Origin: Nocardioides sp. URHA0020
GTDB lineage: Bacteria > Actinomycetota > Actinomycetes > Propionibacteriales > Nocardioidaceae
Direction of reading: 5' to 3'
Assembly: GCF_000620705.1 (NCBI RefSeq)
Contig: NZ_KK211170.1
Location: 337,938-401,937, forward strand
Length of the DNA stretch: 64,000 nucleotides
Shown here in pieces: positions 45,057 to 53,063 of the stretch. Within the stretch, counting starts at the first letter, position 1, and each line of letters begins with the position of its first letter. Made by a program: the position numbers and the translations under genes. The notes under the pieces are model-generated. The model worked only from the letters and a program-made list of their open reading frames with translations. It was not told where the DNA came from and did not search any database.

Positions 45057-45066
45057 CCCGCACCGA

Positions 45067-45096
45067 GCCGCACGGGGCCGCACGGGGCCGCACGGG
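45067..45096. repeat. Three perfect 10-bp tandem repeats
   Basis: gccgcacggg occurs three times without change at 45067-45076, 45077-45086 and 45087-45096, in the 89-base gap between the LigD-polymerase stop and the RecQ-like start. Confidence 0.85.
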
Positions 45097-45145
45097 GCGG
45101 CCGGGGTGGGCGCATGGCGCCTGTCGCTCGTGGGCACCTCCGCGC

Positions 45146-46750
45146 GTGTCCAGTGACGGCAACACCCTGCACCAGGTACGACGGGCCGCCAGGTCGGCCT
45201 TCGGGCACGACGAGCTGCTGCCGGGCCAGGCCGACGCCACGGCCGCGCTGCTCGAGGACCGAGACGTCCTGCTCGTCGCCCCGACGGGCGCCGGCAAGTC
45301 GTTGGTCTACCAGCTCGCCGGGCTGCTGATCGACGGTCCCACCCTGGTGGTGTCGCCGCTCCTGGCCCTTCAGCAGGACCAGCTCGACCACGTCGCGCAG
45401 TCGACCGCCGGGGTGCGTGCGGGCCGGATCAGCTCGGCCGAGTCGGCGTCCGCGCAGCAGGACGTGCTCGACTCCGCAGCCGCCGGCGACCTCGAGTTCG
45501 TGTTCCTCGCGCCCGAGCAGCTGTCCCGACCCGATGTCCGCGAGCGCCTGGCGGACGTCGGACCGAGCCTGGTGGCGGTCGACGAGGCACACTGCGTCTC
45601 GACCTGGGGTCATGACTTCCGCCCCGACTACTTCCGGCTGGGCGAGCTGGTCGCGGACCTCGGCGCGCCACGGATCGTCGCGCTGACGGCCACCGCAGCA
45701 CCGCCGGTGCGCGACGACATCGTGGCCCGGCTACGGATGCGCGACCCGCTGACCGTGGTCACCGGCTTCGCCCGCGACAACATCGCGCTCGAGGTGGTGC
45801 GGCACGCGACCGAGACCGAGCAGCGCCGGGCCGTGGTCGACACCGTCGTGGCGGCGGACGGGCCTGGGATCGTCTACTGCCGGACGCGGCGGGCGGCCGA
45901 GGATCTCGCTGCCGCGATCGCCGCCGCCGGGCGCCAGTCCGTGGTCTACCACGCCGGTCTCGCCCGCCGCCGGCGCGACGAGGCGCAGCAGGCCTTCATG
46001 CGGGGCGACCCGGAGGTCGTGGTCGCCACCTCGGCGTTCGGGATGGGCATCGACAAGCCGGACGTGCGCTGGATCGTGCACGCCCAGGTGCCCGAGTCGC
46101 TCGACACCTACTACCAGGAGGTCGGCCGGGCGGGGCGCGACGGCGAGCCGGCGACCGCGACGCTGGCCTACCGGCCCGAGGACCTCTCGCTGGGGCGCTT
46201 CTTCAGCCCGGCGGTCCCGAAGCGCCCCGACGTGGAGCGCGTGGCCGCGGCCGTCGCGGAGCTGGGGACCGACCCACGCGCGGTCGCCGCGCACACGGGC
46301 CTGAGCGCGCGTCGCTCGGGCCGCATCGTCAACCTGCTGGAGCTGGCCCGCCAGTCCCAGGAGGGCCCGGTCGAGGGCGGCGCCGCGGTGGACGCCGCGA
46401 TCGAGATCGCCGAGTCGCACCGCAGGCTGGAGAGGTCGCGCGTGGAGATGATGCGCACCTACGCCGAGACCCGGCGCTGCCGCGCCGAGCTGCTCGTCGG
46501 CTACTTCGGGGAGCAGCGCGACGACCGCTGCGGCAGGTGCGACAACTGCCGGGCCGACATCGCACCGGACCCGGGCGACCGCGCCGCGACGCCGTACGCC
46601 GTCCAGCGCCGGGTCCACCACGCGGAGTTCGGGGACGGGGTCGTCACCGACGTCGAGTCCGACCGGCTGACCGTGATCTTCGACGACGTCGGGTACCGAA
46701 CGCTGGCCCTGCACCTGGCCGAGTCCGGGCTCCTGGAGCCCCTAGACTGA
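45146..46750 (+). CDS. RecQ-like ATP-dependent DNA helicase
   Basis: This 534-residue superfamily 2 helicase unwinds DNA with 3'-5' polarity. Walker A is APTGAGKSLVYQL (about 47-59), the RecQ-type DEAH box is VDEAHCVSTWGHDFRPDY (about 147-164), motif VI HxxGRAGRxG reads EVGRAGRDG, and the zinc cysteines sit in CGRCDNC near the end after YFGEQRDDR. The final about 60 residues form a compact C-terminal domain; no HRDC domain follows. GTG start at 45146 is the first plausible start; no Shine-Dalgarno is clear. rpe starts 6 bases after the stop. Confidence 0.9.
   Translation: MSSDGNTLHQVRRAARSAFGHDELLPGQADATAALLEDRDVLLVAPTGAGKSLVYQLAGLLIDGPTLVVSPLLALQQDQLDHVAQSTAGVRAGRISSAESASAQQDVLDSAAAGDLEFVFLAPEQLSRPDVRERLADVGPSLVAVDEAHCVSTWGHDFRPDYFRLGELVADLGAPRIVALTATAAPPVRDDIVARLRMRDPLTVVTGFARDNIALEVVRHATETEQRRAVVDTVVAADGPGIVYCRTRRAAEDLAAAIAAAGRQSVVYHAGLARRRRDEAQQAFMRGDPEVVVATSAFGMGIDKPDVRWIVHAQVPESLDTYYQEVGRAGRDGEPATATLAYRPEDLSLGRFFSPAVPKRPDVERVAAAVAELGTDPRAVAAHTGLSARRSGRIVNLLELARQSQEGPVEGGAAVDAAIEIAESHRRLERSRVEMMRTYAETRRCRAELLVGYFGEQRDDRCGRCDNCRADIAPDPGDRAATPYAVQRRVHHAEFGDGVVTDVESDRLTVIFDDVGYRTLALHLAESGLLEPLD
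46743..46748 (+). promoter_or_regulatory. -10 box TAGACT, leaderless promoter of rpe
   Basis: TAGACT overlaps the end of the helicase gene and ends 8 bases before the rpe GTG. A leaderless rpe mRNA is inferred. Confidence 0.5.
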
Positions 46751-46756
46751 CTGCCC

Positions 46757-47422
46757 GTGGGCCACATCCAGATCACGCCGAGCATCCTCAACGCCGACTT
46801 CGCCCGGCTGGGCGAGGAGGTGGCCCGGATCGGCAGCGCCGACTGGGTGCACGTGGACGTGATGGACAACCACTTCGTCCCCAACCTCACCTTCGGTCCC
46901 ACCATGGTCGAGGCGCTGGCCCGCTCGAGCGACGTGCCGCTGGACGCGCACCTGATGATCGAGGCCGCCGACCGCGAGGCCCTGGCGTACGTCGAGGCCG
47001 GTTGCGGGTCGGTGACCTTCCACGTCGAGGCGGCGCGGGCCCCCGTCCGCCTGGCCCGCGAGATCCGCGCCCACGGTGCCCGCGCCAGCATGGCGTTGAG
47101 ACCCGCGACGCCGATCGAGCCCTACGAGGACCTGCTCGCCGAGCTCGACATGGTGCTGCTGATGACCGTGGAGCCGGGGTTCGGCGGCCAGAGGTTCCTC
47201 GACCTGTGCCTGCCCAAGATCCGGCGCACGCGTGCGCTCATGGACAAGCACGGCGTCGAGACCTGGCTGCAGGTCGACGGGGGAGTCTCGCTGGAGACCA
47301 TCGAGCGCTGCGCCGAGGCCGGCGCCGACGTCTTCGTCGCCGGCTCGGCCGTCTACTCCGCCGACGACCCCGACCGGATGGTCGGCGAGCTGCGGGCCCG
47401 GGCGGAGTCCGCGCGGGCCTGA
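46757..47422 (+). CDS. rpe: Ribulose-phosphate 3-epimerase
   Basis: It interconverts ribulose 5-phosphate and xylulose 5-phosphate in the pentose phosphate pathway. It is a 221-residue TIM-barrel enzyme with ITPSILNADFARLGEE, the metal-binding VHVDVMDNHFVPNLTFGP, LDAHLMI, and the MTVEPGFGGQ and DGGVS phosphate site. GTG start at 46757. It stands before the riboflavin operon, a common actinobacterial neighbourhood (ribulose 5-phosphate is also a riboflavin precursor), but an independent promoter and a 409-base gap separate them. Confidence 0.97.
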   Translation: MGHIQITPSILNADFARLGEEVARIGSADWVHVDVMDNHFVPNLTFGPTMVEALARSSDVPLDAHLMIEAADREALAYVEAGCGSVTFHVEAARAPVRLAREIRAHGARASMALRPATPIEPYEDLLAELDMVLLMTVEPGFGGQRFLDLCLPKIRRTRALMDKHGVETWLQVDGGVSLETIERCAEAGADVFVAGSAVYSADDPDRMVGELRARAESARA

Positions 47423-47462
47423 TCCTCGAGTCGGCGGCTCACTCCTGCCGCGACGTACGCCG

Positions 47463-47515
47463 TTTGGTCACCAACCGCAGACATCTGCGCCCGAGATCTG
47501 CGGTTGGTGACCAAA
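47463..47515. repeat. 19-bp perfect inverted repeat
   Basis: tttggtcaccaaccgcaga (47463-47481) and its exact complement (47497-47515) surround a 15-base spacer. The sequence atctgcg is additionally present as a direct repeat in the spacer and 3' arm. There is no U-tract, so it is unlike a simple terminator; it resembles a scattered extragenic palindrome. Confidence 0.85.
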
Positions 47516-47616
47516 CCGCAGCCCCCAGAGCCGGTGGATCCACCATGTGACACGCCACACGCAGTGGTCGCGGACGCCGTTGTGGCACACTCGTCCCGAC
47601 GAGTTTTCAGCTCGCG

Positions 47617-47757
47617 TGCTCTGGGGTCGGTGCAATTCCGAGCCGGCGGTGACTGATCGAGAGATCAGAAGTCCGCGACCCGGTCACCGCCAGTGACCGG
47701 TTGACCAGGTGAGAACCCTGGACCGACGGTTAAAGTCCGGATGGGAAGCGCACGCAG
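47617..47757 (+). ncRNA. FMN riboswitch (RFN element)
   Basis: The conserved RFN blocks are all present in order: gggtcggtgcaattccg, an accgccagt-type segment in ggtcaccgccagtgacc, gagaaccctgg, and gacggttaaagtccggatggga. It precedes ribD and therefore the riboflavin operon; FMN binding should shut the operon down. Downstream, cctca (about 47762) can pair with the tgagg of the ribD Shine-Dalgarno region, and no clear terminator hairpin with a U-tract follows, which favours control of translation. Confidence 0.93.
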
Positions 47758-47830
47758 GTGTCCTCACGTACGTCGTACGCGAGCGACCCCGTCCAGCCCC
47801 GGAGTCCGTGATCGGACATGAGGGGCCAGC

Positions 47831-48871
47831 ATGAGCACCACCGCAGCCGAGCAGGCGGCGATGCGTCGCGCCCTCGCGCTGGCGGCCACCCCCGGGGTGC
47901 CGCTCGGTCCCAACCCCCGCGTCGGCTGCGTCCTGCTCGACGACGCCGGCGCGGTCGTCGCCGAGGGCCACCACCGAGGGGCCGGCACCCCGCACGCGGA
48001 GGCCGACGCGCTCGCGGCCGCCGGTGACCGCGCGCGCGGCACCACCGCCGTGGTCACGCTCGAGCCGTGCAACCACACCGGCCGCACCGGCCCTTGCGCG
48101 CGGGCGCTGGTCGAGGCCGGCGTACGACGGGTGGTCTTCGCCCAGTCCGACCCCAACCCAAACGCGGCCGGGGGAGCTGACACGCTGCGTGCGGCCGGCC
48201 TGGAGGTCGAGTCGGGGCTCCTGAGGGCCGAGTCGCGCCAGCTCAACGAGGTCTGGACCTTCGCCGTCGAGCACGGCCGCCCCTTCGTCACCTGGAAGTT
48301 CGCGACCACCCTCGACGGCCGCAGCGCCGCGGCCGACGGGACGAGCCGGTGGGTCAGCTCGCTCGCCGCCCGGCGCGACACCCACCGGTTGCGCGCGCTC
48401 TGCGACGTGATGCTGGTCGGCGCCAGCACCGTCGCCGTGGACGACCCGCTGCTGACCGTCCGCGACGATCAGGACCGGCCGCTCCCGACCCAGCCGCTGC
48501 GCGTCGTGATGGGGGAGCGCGACCTCGACCCCGGCCGGCGGATCTTCAACGGCGACGCCGAGAGCCTCCACCTGCGCACGCGGGACCCGCACGCCGCCCT
48601 CGTCGAGCTCTACGCCCGCGACCGCCAGCACGTCTTCCTCGAGGGCGGCCCGACCTTGGCCGGGGCCTTCCTCCGGGCGGGCCTGGTCGACGAGATCGTC
48701 GTGTACGTCGCACCCTTGCTGCTCGGCGCCGGCCGCTCCGCCGTCGCCGACCTCGGAATCACCACCATCGCCGCGGCGTTCCGCCCCCGGGTCACGGACA
48801 TCACCGTGCTCGCCGGGATCGACGGCGAGGAGCCCAACGTGCGCCTGACCCTGGCGCCTGGAGAGGACTGA
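47831..48871 (+). CDS. ribD: Bifunctional diaminohydroxyphosphoribosylaminopyrimidine deaminase / uracil reductase
   Basis: It performs the deamination and reduction steps of riboflavin synthesis. It has 346 residues: an N-terminal CMP/dCMP-type deaminase with the zinc motif HAEADAL and LEPCNHTGRTGPC, and a C-terminal reductase beginning VTWKFATTLDGR with VGASTVAVDDPLLTVR and LEGGPTLAGAFL. ATG at 47831 under the FMN riboswitch. One base separates it from ribE. Full-length for the family. Confidence 0.97.
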   Translation: MSTTAAEQAAMRRALALAATPGVPLGPNPRVGCVLLDDAGAVVAEGHHRGAGTPHAEADALAAAGDRARGTTAVVTLEPCNHTGRTGPCARALVEAGVRRVVFAQSDPNPNAAGGADTLRAAGLEVESGLLRAESRQLNEVWTFAVEHGRPFVTWKFATTLDGRSAAADGTSRWVSSLAARRDTHRLRALCDVMLVGASTVAVDDPLLTVRDDQDRPLPTQPLRVVMGERDLDPGRRIFNGDAESLHLRTRDPHAALVELYARDRQHVFLEGGPTLAGAFLRAGLVDEIVVYVAPLLLGAGRSAVADLGITTIAAAFRPRVTDITVLAGIDGEEPNVRLTLAPGED

Positions 48872-48872
48872 C

Positions 48873-49475
48873 ATGTTCACCGGCATCGTCGAAGAGCTCG
48901 GCACCGTCGCCGCCATCGAGGACCAGGGCGACGCGATCCGACTCAGCATCCGCGCCAGCACGGTCCTCGAGGACGCGGGTCTGGGCGACTCGATCTCGGT
49001 CAACGGCTGCTGCCTGACGATCACGACGTACGACGCGGACACGTGGACCGCCGACGTCATGCAGGAGACCCTCGACAAGACCAGCCTGTACGGCGTCCGC
49101 CCCGGCGACCGGGTCAACCTCGAGCGCGCGGTCACCGCCGACAAGCGCCTCGGCGGGCACATCGTGCAGGGCCACGTCGACGGCGTCGGCACGGTGCTGA
49201 GCCGCACCCCGAGCGAGCACTGGGAGGTCGTCGAGATCTCGCTGCCGACCGAGCTGAGCCGCTACCTCGTCGACAAGGGCTCGATCACGGTCGACGGCGT
49301 CAGCCTGACCGTCGTCGAGGCCGGCACCGACCGGTTCACGGTCAGCCTGATCCCCGAGACGCTCGCGCGCACCACGCTCGGCGCCCGGCAGCCCGGCGAC
49401 CGGGTCAACCTGGAGGTCGACATCATCGCCAAGTACGTCGAGCGCCTGCTGCCCCACGCCGGGGGGCAGCAGTGA
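48873..49475 (+). CDS. ribE: Riboflavin synthase alpha subunit
   Basis: It dismutates two lumazine molecules to riboflavin. It is a 200-residue protein with the internal duplication of the family: MFTGIVEELG with SVNGCCLTI in the first half and KGSITVDGVSLTV in the second half, LDKTSL and LARTTLG repeating the same position. ATG at 48873. The stop overlaps the GTG of the transporter gene. Naming follows the actinobacterial ribE/ribC convention. Confidence 0.96.
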   Translation: MFTGIVEELGTVAAIEDQGDAIRLSIRASTVLEDAGLGDSISVNGCCLTITTYDADTWTADVMQETLDKTSLYGVRPGDRVNLERAVTADKRLGGHIVQGHVDGVGTVLSRTPSEHWEVVEISLPTELSRYLVDKGSITVDGVSLTVVEAGTDRFTVSLIPETLARTTLGARQPGDRVNLEVDIIAKYVERLLPHAGGQQ

Positions 49476-50173
49476 GCACGCTCTCCGCGCTGTACGACGC
49501 GCACCTGACCATCTCCGGCCACCCCATCACCTGGCGGGAGATCGTCGGCAACGGGTTCGGCTTCGCCTCGGCCGTCGGCGGCCTGCGTCGCCGCATCTGG
49601 GCGTGGCCGGTGGGGATCGTCGGCAACGTCCTGCTCTTCACGGTCTTCATCGCCGCCACCTTCGACGCCCAGGCCCAGCAGCCGCTCTTCGGCCAGGCCG
49701 GGCGGCAGGTCTTCTTCATCATCACCAGCATCTACGGCTGGCACCGCTGGCAGCAGACCAAGCAGGCGCACGGTGGCGGTGACGTCCCCGCGATCGACCC
49801 GCGCTGGGCGACCGCACGCGAGCGCGTCGCCTACCTGCTGGCTGCTGCTGCCGGCGTGCTGGTCTGCCAGTGGGTCTTCTCGGTCGTCGGCGCCGGGTGG
49901 CCGGCCCCCCGCTGGTACTACTGGTGCGACGCCTGGATCTTCGTCGGCTCGATGCTGGCGACGTACGCCATGGCCCGCGGCTGGAACGACTTCTGGCTCG
50001 CCTGGATCGCCGTCGACCTGGTCGGTGTGCCGCTGCTCTGGCACTCCGGCTACTACCCCTCCGCGATCCTCTACGTCTTCTACGGCGCTCTGTGCATCGC
50101 CGGCTTCATCACCTGGTGGCGCGCCACCGCGGCCACACCCGGCCAGCAACTCCGAGAGAAGGTCAGCGCATGA
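49472..50173 (+). CDS. ribM: Riboflavin transporter of the PnuC family (RibM-type)
   Basis: This 233-residue membrane protein of the PnuC (nicotinamide riboside transporter) family has about seven hydrophobic segments and the family pattern ITWREIVGNGFGFASAVGG near the N-terminus, YGWHRW and YYWCDAWIFVGSMLATYAMARGW in the second half. Its position inside an FMN-controlled rib operon matches RibM of Streptomyces and corynebacteria, which carries riboflavin rather than a nicotinamide compound. GTG at 49472 overlaps the ribE stop; the ATGA at 50170 overlaps ribBA. PnuC substrate specificity cannot be proved from sequence here. Confidence 0.85.
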   Translation: MSTLSALYDAHLTISGHPITWREIVGNGFGFASAVGGLRRRIWAWPVGIVGNVLLFTVFIAATFDAQAQQPLFGQAGRQVFFIITSIYGWHRWQQTKQAHGGGDVPAIDPRWATARERVAYLLAAAAGVLVCQWVFSVVGAGWPAPRWYYWCDAWIFVGSMLATYAMARGWNDFWLAWIAVDLVGVPLLWHSGYYPSAILYVFYGALCIAGFITWWRATAATPGQQLREKVSA

Positions 50174-51441
50174 CCCAGCACGACGCCCAGCACGACGGCG
50201 TACGCCTCGACAGCGTCGAGCGCGCGATCGCCGACATCGCCGCCGGCAAGGCGGTCATCGTCGTCGACGACGAGACCCGGGAGAACGAGGGCGACATCAT
50301 CTTCGCCGCCAGCAAGGCGACCCCGGAGCTGATGGCGTTCACGATCCGGCACAGCAGCGGGGTGATCTGCGTGCCGATGCCTGCCGCCATGCTCGACCGG
50401 CTCGAGATCCCCCTGATGACGCCGCACAACAAGGACCGGCTGCGCACGGCGTACACGATCTCGGTCGACGCCCGCGACGGCGTCAGCACCGGCATCTCGG
50501 CGAAGGACCGCGCCCACACGGCCCGCGTCCTCGCCGACTCGGCGACGGAGCCCTGGGACATCACCCGTCCGGGGCACGTCTTCCCGCTGCGCTACCGCGA
50601 GGGCGGGGTGCTCGTCCGCCGCGGTCACACCGAGGCCGCCGTCGACCTGGCCACGCTCGCCGGGCTCACGCCGGCCGGGGTCCTCGTCGAGGTCGTCAAC
50701 GACGACGGCACCATGAAGCGAGCTCCCGAGCTGCGTGCGTTCGCCGACGAGCACGGGCTCGCCATGATCTCCATCGACGACCTGGTCCGCTACCGCCGCC
50801 GCCACGAGAACCTGGTCGAGCGCGTGGCCGAGACCCGGCTGCCGACCCGCCACGGCGACTTCACGGCGTACGGCTACCGCATCACCGTCGACGGCTCCGA
50901 GCACATCGCGCTGGTGTACGGCGACGTGTCGGGCGAGGAGCCGGTGCTGACCCGGGTGCACTCCGAGTGCCTCACCGGTGACGTCTTCGGCAGCAGCCGC
51001 TGCGACTGCGGCCCGCAGCTCGACGAGGCGCTCGACCGGATCGTCGAGGAGGGCCGCGGCGTCGTCGTCTACCTGCGCGGCCACGAGGGCCGGGGGATCG
51101 GTCTGGTCGCCAAGCTGCAGGCCTACCAGCTCCAGGACGGTGGCCGCGACACCGTGGACGCCAACCTCGACCTCGGCCTGCCCGCGGACGCGCGGCACTA
51201 CGGCACGGCGACCCAGGTGCTGCGCGACCTCGGCGTCACCAACGTCCGGCTGATGACCAACAACCCCGACAAGGTCGACAACCTCGAGGACTTCGGGGTG
51301 CACGTCGCCGAGCGGGTCGCCCTCACCCCGCACCCCAACGACCACAACATCGCCTACCTGCTGACCAAGCGCGACCGCATGGGTCACGACCTTCCCAACC
51401 TGGCCGCCGACGCGGCCGACCTCGCCCAGAACGGAGCCTGA
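50170..51441 (+). CDS. ribBA: Bifunctional 3,4-dihydroxy-2-butanone 4-phosphate synthase / GTP cyclohydrolase II
   Basis: It makes both precursors of lumazine. It is a 423-residue fusion. The N-terminal RibB domain has AVIVVDDETRENEGDIIFAA, PHNKDRLRTAYTISVD and RPGHVFPLRYREGGVLVRRGHTEA; the C-terminal RibA domain has the zinc cluster SECLTGDVFGSSRCDCGPQL and the GHEGRGIGL loop. ATG at 50170 overlaps the ribM stop. ribH follows 2 bases after the stop. Confidence 0.97.
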   Translation: MTQHDAQHDGVRLDSVERAIADIAAGKAVIVVDDETRENEGDIIFAASKATPELMAFTIRHSSGVICVPMPAAMLDRLEIPLMTPHNKDRLRTAYTISVDARDGVSTGISAKDRAHTARVLADSATEPWDITRPGHVFPLRYREGGVLVRRGHTEAAVDLATLAGLTPAGVLVEVVNDDGTMKRAPELRAFADEHGLAMISIDDLVRYRRRHENLVERVAETRLPTRHGDFTAYGYRITVDGSEHIALVYGDVSGEEPVLTRVHSECLTGDVFGSSRCDCGPQLDEALDRIVEEGRGVVVYLRGHEGRGIGLVAKLQAYQLQDGGRDTVDANLDLGLPADARHYGTATQVLRDLGVTNVRLMTNNPDKVDNLEDFGVHVAERVALTPHPNDHNIAYLLTKRDRMGHDLPNLAADAADLAQNGA

Positions 51442-51443
51442 CC

Positions 51444-51929
51444 ATGTCCGGAGACGGAGCCCCCGACCAGGAGGTGTTCGACGCCAGCGGCCTGAAGGTC
51501 GCGGTCGTCGCCGCCAGCTGGCACACCCAGGTGATGGACGGCCTGCTCGCCGGCGCCGAGCGCGCGCTGGCGGAGTACGGCGTCGGCGACCACCGGGTCG
51601 TCCGCGTGCCCGGCACCTTCGAGCTGCCCGTCGTCGCCAGCGCCCTCGCGGGTCAGGGGTACGACGCGATCATCGCCCTCGGCGTCGTGGTCCGCGGCGG
51701 CACGCCGCACTTCGACTACGTCTGCAACGCCGCCACCGACGGGCTGGTGCGCGTCGGTCTCGACCACACGGTCGCGGTCGGGTTCGGCGTGCTCACGTGC
51801 GACAACGACCAGCAGGCGCTCGAGCGCGCCGGGCTGCCGCACTCGCGCGAGGACAAGGGCTACGAGGCCACCTCCGCTGCCCTGCTCACCGCCCGGACCC
51901 TGGCACAGGTCGCCGGAGCCACGCCGTAG
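51444..51929 (+). CDS. ribH: 6,7-dimethyl-8-ribityllumazine synthase
   Basis: It condenses the pyrimidine and the butanone phosphate to lumazine. It is a 161-residue protein with VAVVAASWHTQVMDGLLAGA, RVPGTFELPVVA, ALGVVVRGGTPHFDYVCN and the C-terminal EDKGYEATSAAL. ATG at 51444. It is the last gene of the rib operon; hisE begins 11 bases after the stop with its own promoter. Length and motifs are complete. Confidence 0.97.
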   Translation: MSGDGAPDQEVFDASGLKVAVVAASWHTQVMDGLLAGAERALAEYGVGDHRVVRVPGTFELPVVASALAGQGYDAIIALGVVVRGGTPHFDYVCNAATDGLVRVGLDHTVAVGFGVLTCDNDQQALERAGLPHSREDKGYEATSAALLTARTLAQVAGATP

Positions 51930-51932
51930 GCT
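51927..51932 (+). promoter_or_regulatory. -10 box TAGGCT, leaderless promoter of hisE
   Basis: TAGGCT overlaps the ribH stop and ends 8 bases before the hisE GTG. No Shine-Dalgarno is present, so hisE-hisG is probably a leaderless unit starting inside the rib operon end. Confidence 0.55.
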
Positions 51933-51940
51933 GGTCGACC

Positions 51941-52204
51941 GTGAAGACGTTCGACGAGCTCTGGTCCGAGCTGCAGGACAAGGCGCGGACCCGCCCCGAG
52001 GGATCCGGCACCGTGCGCGAGCTCGATGCCGGGGTCCATTTCATCGGCAAGAAGCTGGTCGAGGAGGCCGCCGAGTCGTGGATGGCGGCCGAGCACGAGG
52101 GCAAGGAGCGGGCGGCCGAGGAGATCAGCCAGCTGCTCTACCACGCCCAGGTGCTCATGCTCGCGACCGGCATCGAGCTCGACGACGTCTACGCCCACCT
52201 CTGA
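51941..52204 (+). CDS. hisE: Phosphoribosyl-ATP pyrophosphatase
   Basis: It hydrolyses phosphoribosyl-ATP to phosphoribosyl-AMP, the second step of histidine synthesis. It is 87 residues; KTFDELWSELQDK start, then GKKLVEEAAESWMAAEHEGKERAAEEISQLLYH, the acidic metal-binding helix of the MazG-like HisE fold. The GTG at 51941 lies 8 bases after a TAGGCT box. hisG follows after 10 bases, the conserved hisE-hisG pair of actinobacteria. Confidence 0.95.
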   Translation: MKTFDELWSELQDKARTRPEGSGTVRELDAGVHFIGKKLVEEAAESWMAAEHEGKERAAEEISQLLYHAQVLMLATGIELDDVYAHL

Positions 52205-52214
52205 AGGCAGCCCC

Positions 52215-53063
52215 ATGTCCCTCCTGAGAGTCGCGGTCCCCAACAAGGGGTCGCTGTCCCAGTCGGCCACCGAGATCCTGCGCGAGGCCGGCTACCGCCA
52301 GCGCGAGGACTCCAAGCAGCTGACCCTGATCGACACCGACAACGGCGTCGAGTTCTTCTACCTGCGCCCGCGTGACATCGCGTTGTACGTCGGCGAGGGC
52401 ACCCTCGACGTCGGCATCACCGGTCGCGACCTGTTGCGGGACTCCGGCGCCAAGGCCGAGGAGGTCACCGGTCTCGGCTTCGGCCGCAGCCGGTTCCGGT
52501 TCGCTGGCCCGCAGGGCGCGTTCAGCGACCTGAGCCAGCTCGCGGGCACCCGGATCGCGACGTCCTACGTCGGCGTGGTCCGGTCGTTCCTCGAGGAGCG
52601 CGGGATCGACGCGACCGTGGTGCGCCTCGACGGGGCGGTCGAGACCAGCATCCAGCTCGGCGTCGCCGACGTGGTCGCCGACGTCGTCGAGACCGGCAGC
52701 ACCCTGCGGCAGGCCGGTCTGGAGGTCTTCGGCGAGACGATCCTGGAGTCCGAGGCGGTCCTCGTGACGCGCGGCGGCTCGGTGCCCTCCGACTTCGAGA
52801 TCTTCAAGCGCCGCATCGAGGGCGTCCTGGTGGCGCGCAGCTACGTGATGATGGACTACGACATCGAGGAGCCCCGGGTCAGCGCCGCCGTCGCCCTGAC
52901 CCCCGGCATCGAGGGCCCCACCATCGCGCCGCTCCATCGCGAGGGCTGGGTCGCCGTCCGCGCCATGGTCCCGCGCGACGGCTCCCAGCGGCTGATGGAC
53001 GAGCTCTACGACATCGGCGCCCGCGGCATCCTGCTCACCGACATCCATGCCTGCCGGCTCTGA
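52215..53063 (+). CDS. hisG: ATP phosphoribosyltransferase (long form)
   Basis: It catalyses the first, feedback-inhibited step of histidine synthesis from ATP and PRPP. It is 282 residues, the long form with a C-terminal regulatory domain (after GVLVARSYVMMDYDI), so it does not need HisZ. Signatures are RVAVPNKGSLSQSATEIL, DIALYVGEGTLDVGITGRDLL, GTRIATSYVG and the PRPP loop ADVVADVVETGSTLR. ATG at 52215. The stop overlaps the PH-domain gene by 17 bases. Confidence 0.97.
   Translation: MSLLRVAVPNKGSLSQSATEILREAGYRQREDSKQLTLIDTDNGVEFFYLRPRDIALYVGEGTLDVGITGRDLLRDSGAKAEEVTGLGFGRSRFRFAGPQGAFSDLSQLAGTRIATSYVGVVRSFLEERGIDATVVRLDGAVETSIQLGVADVVADVVETGSTLRQAGLEVFGETILESEAVLVTRGGSVPSDFEIFKRRIEGVLVARSYVMMDYDIEEPRVSAAVALTPGIEGPTIAPLHREGWVAVRAMVPRDGSQRLMDELYDIGARGILLTDIHACRL

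Larger units (their letters stand above)
47423..47830 (+). other. Long gap between rpe and ribD: inverted repeat, FMN riboswitch and leader
   Basis: This stretch holds, in order, a 19-bp perfect inverted repeat (47463-47515), a 12-bp palindrome ggtggatccacc (47533-47544), about 70 bases with no assigned function where the rib promoter should lie, the FMN riboswitch (about 47617-47757), and an expression platform to the ribD start at 47831. No gene is seen in it. Confidence 0.8.

Noticed and set aside
43326..45137. Single 603-codon minus-strand gene covering the LigD-polymerase region
   Set aside because: Its upstream two thirds are antisense to an intact LigD polymerase; the ATPase starts at 44054.
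47463..47515. Rho-independent terminator of rpe
   Set aside because: The stem is long and perfect, but no T-tract follows on either strand and the spacer is 15 bases; kept as an inverted repeat of unknown role.
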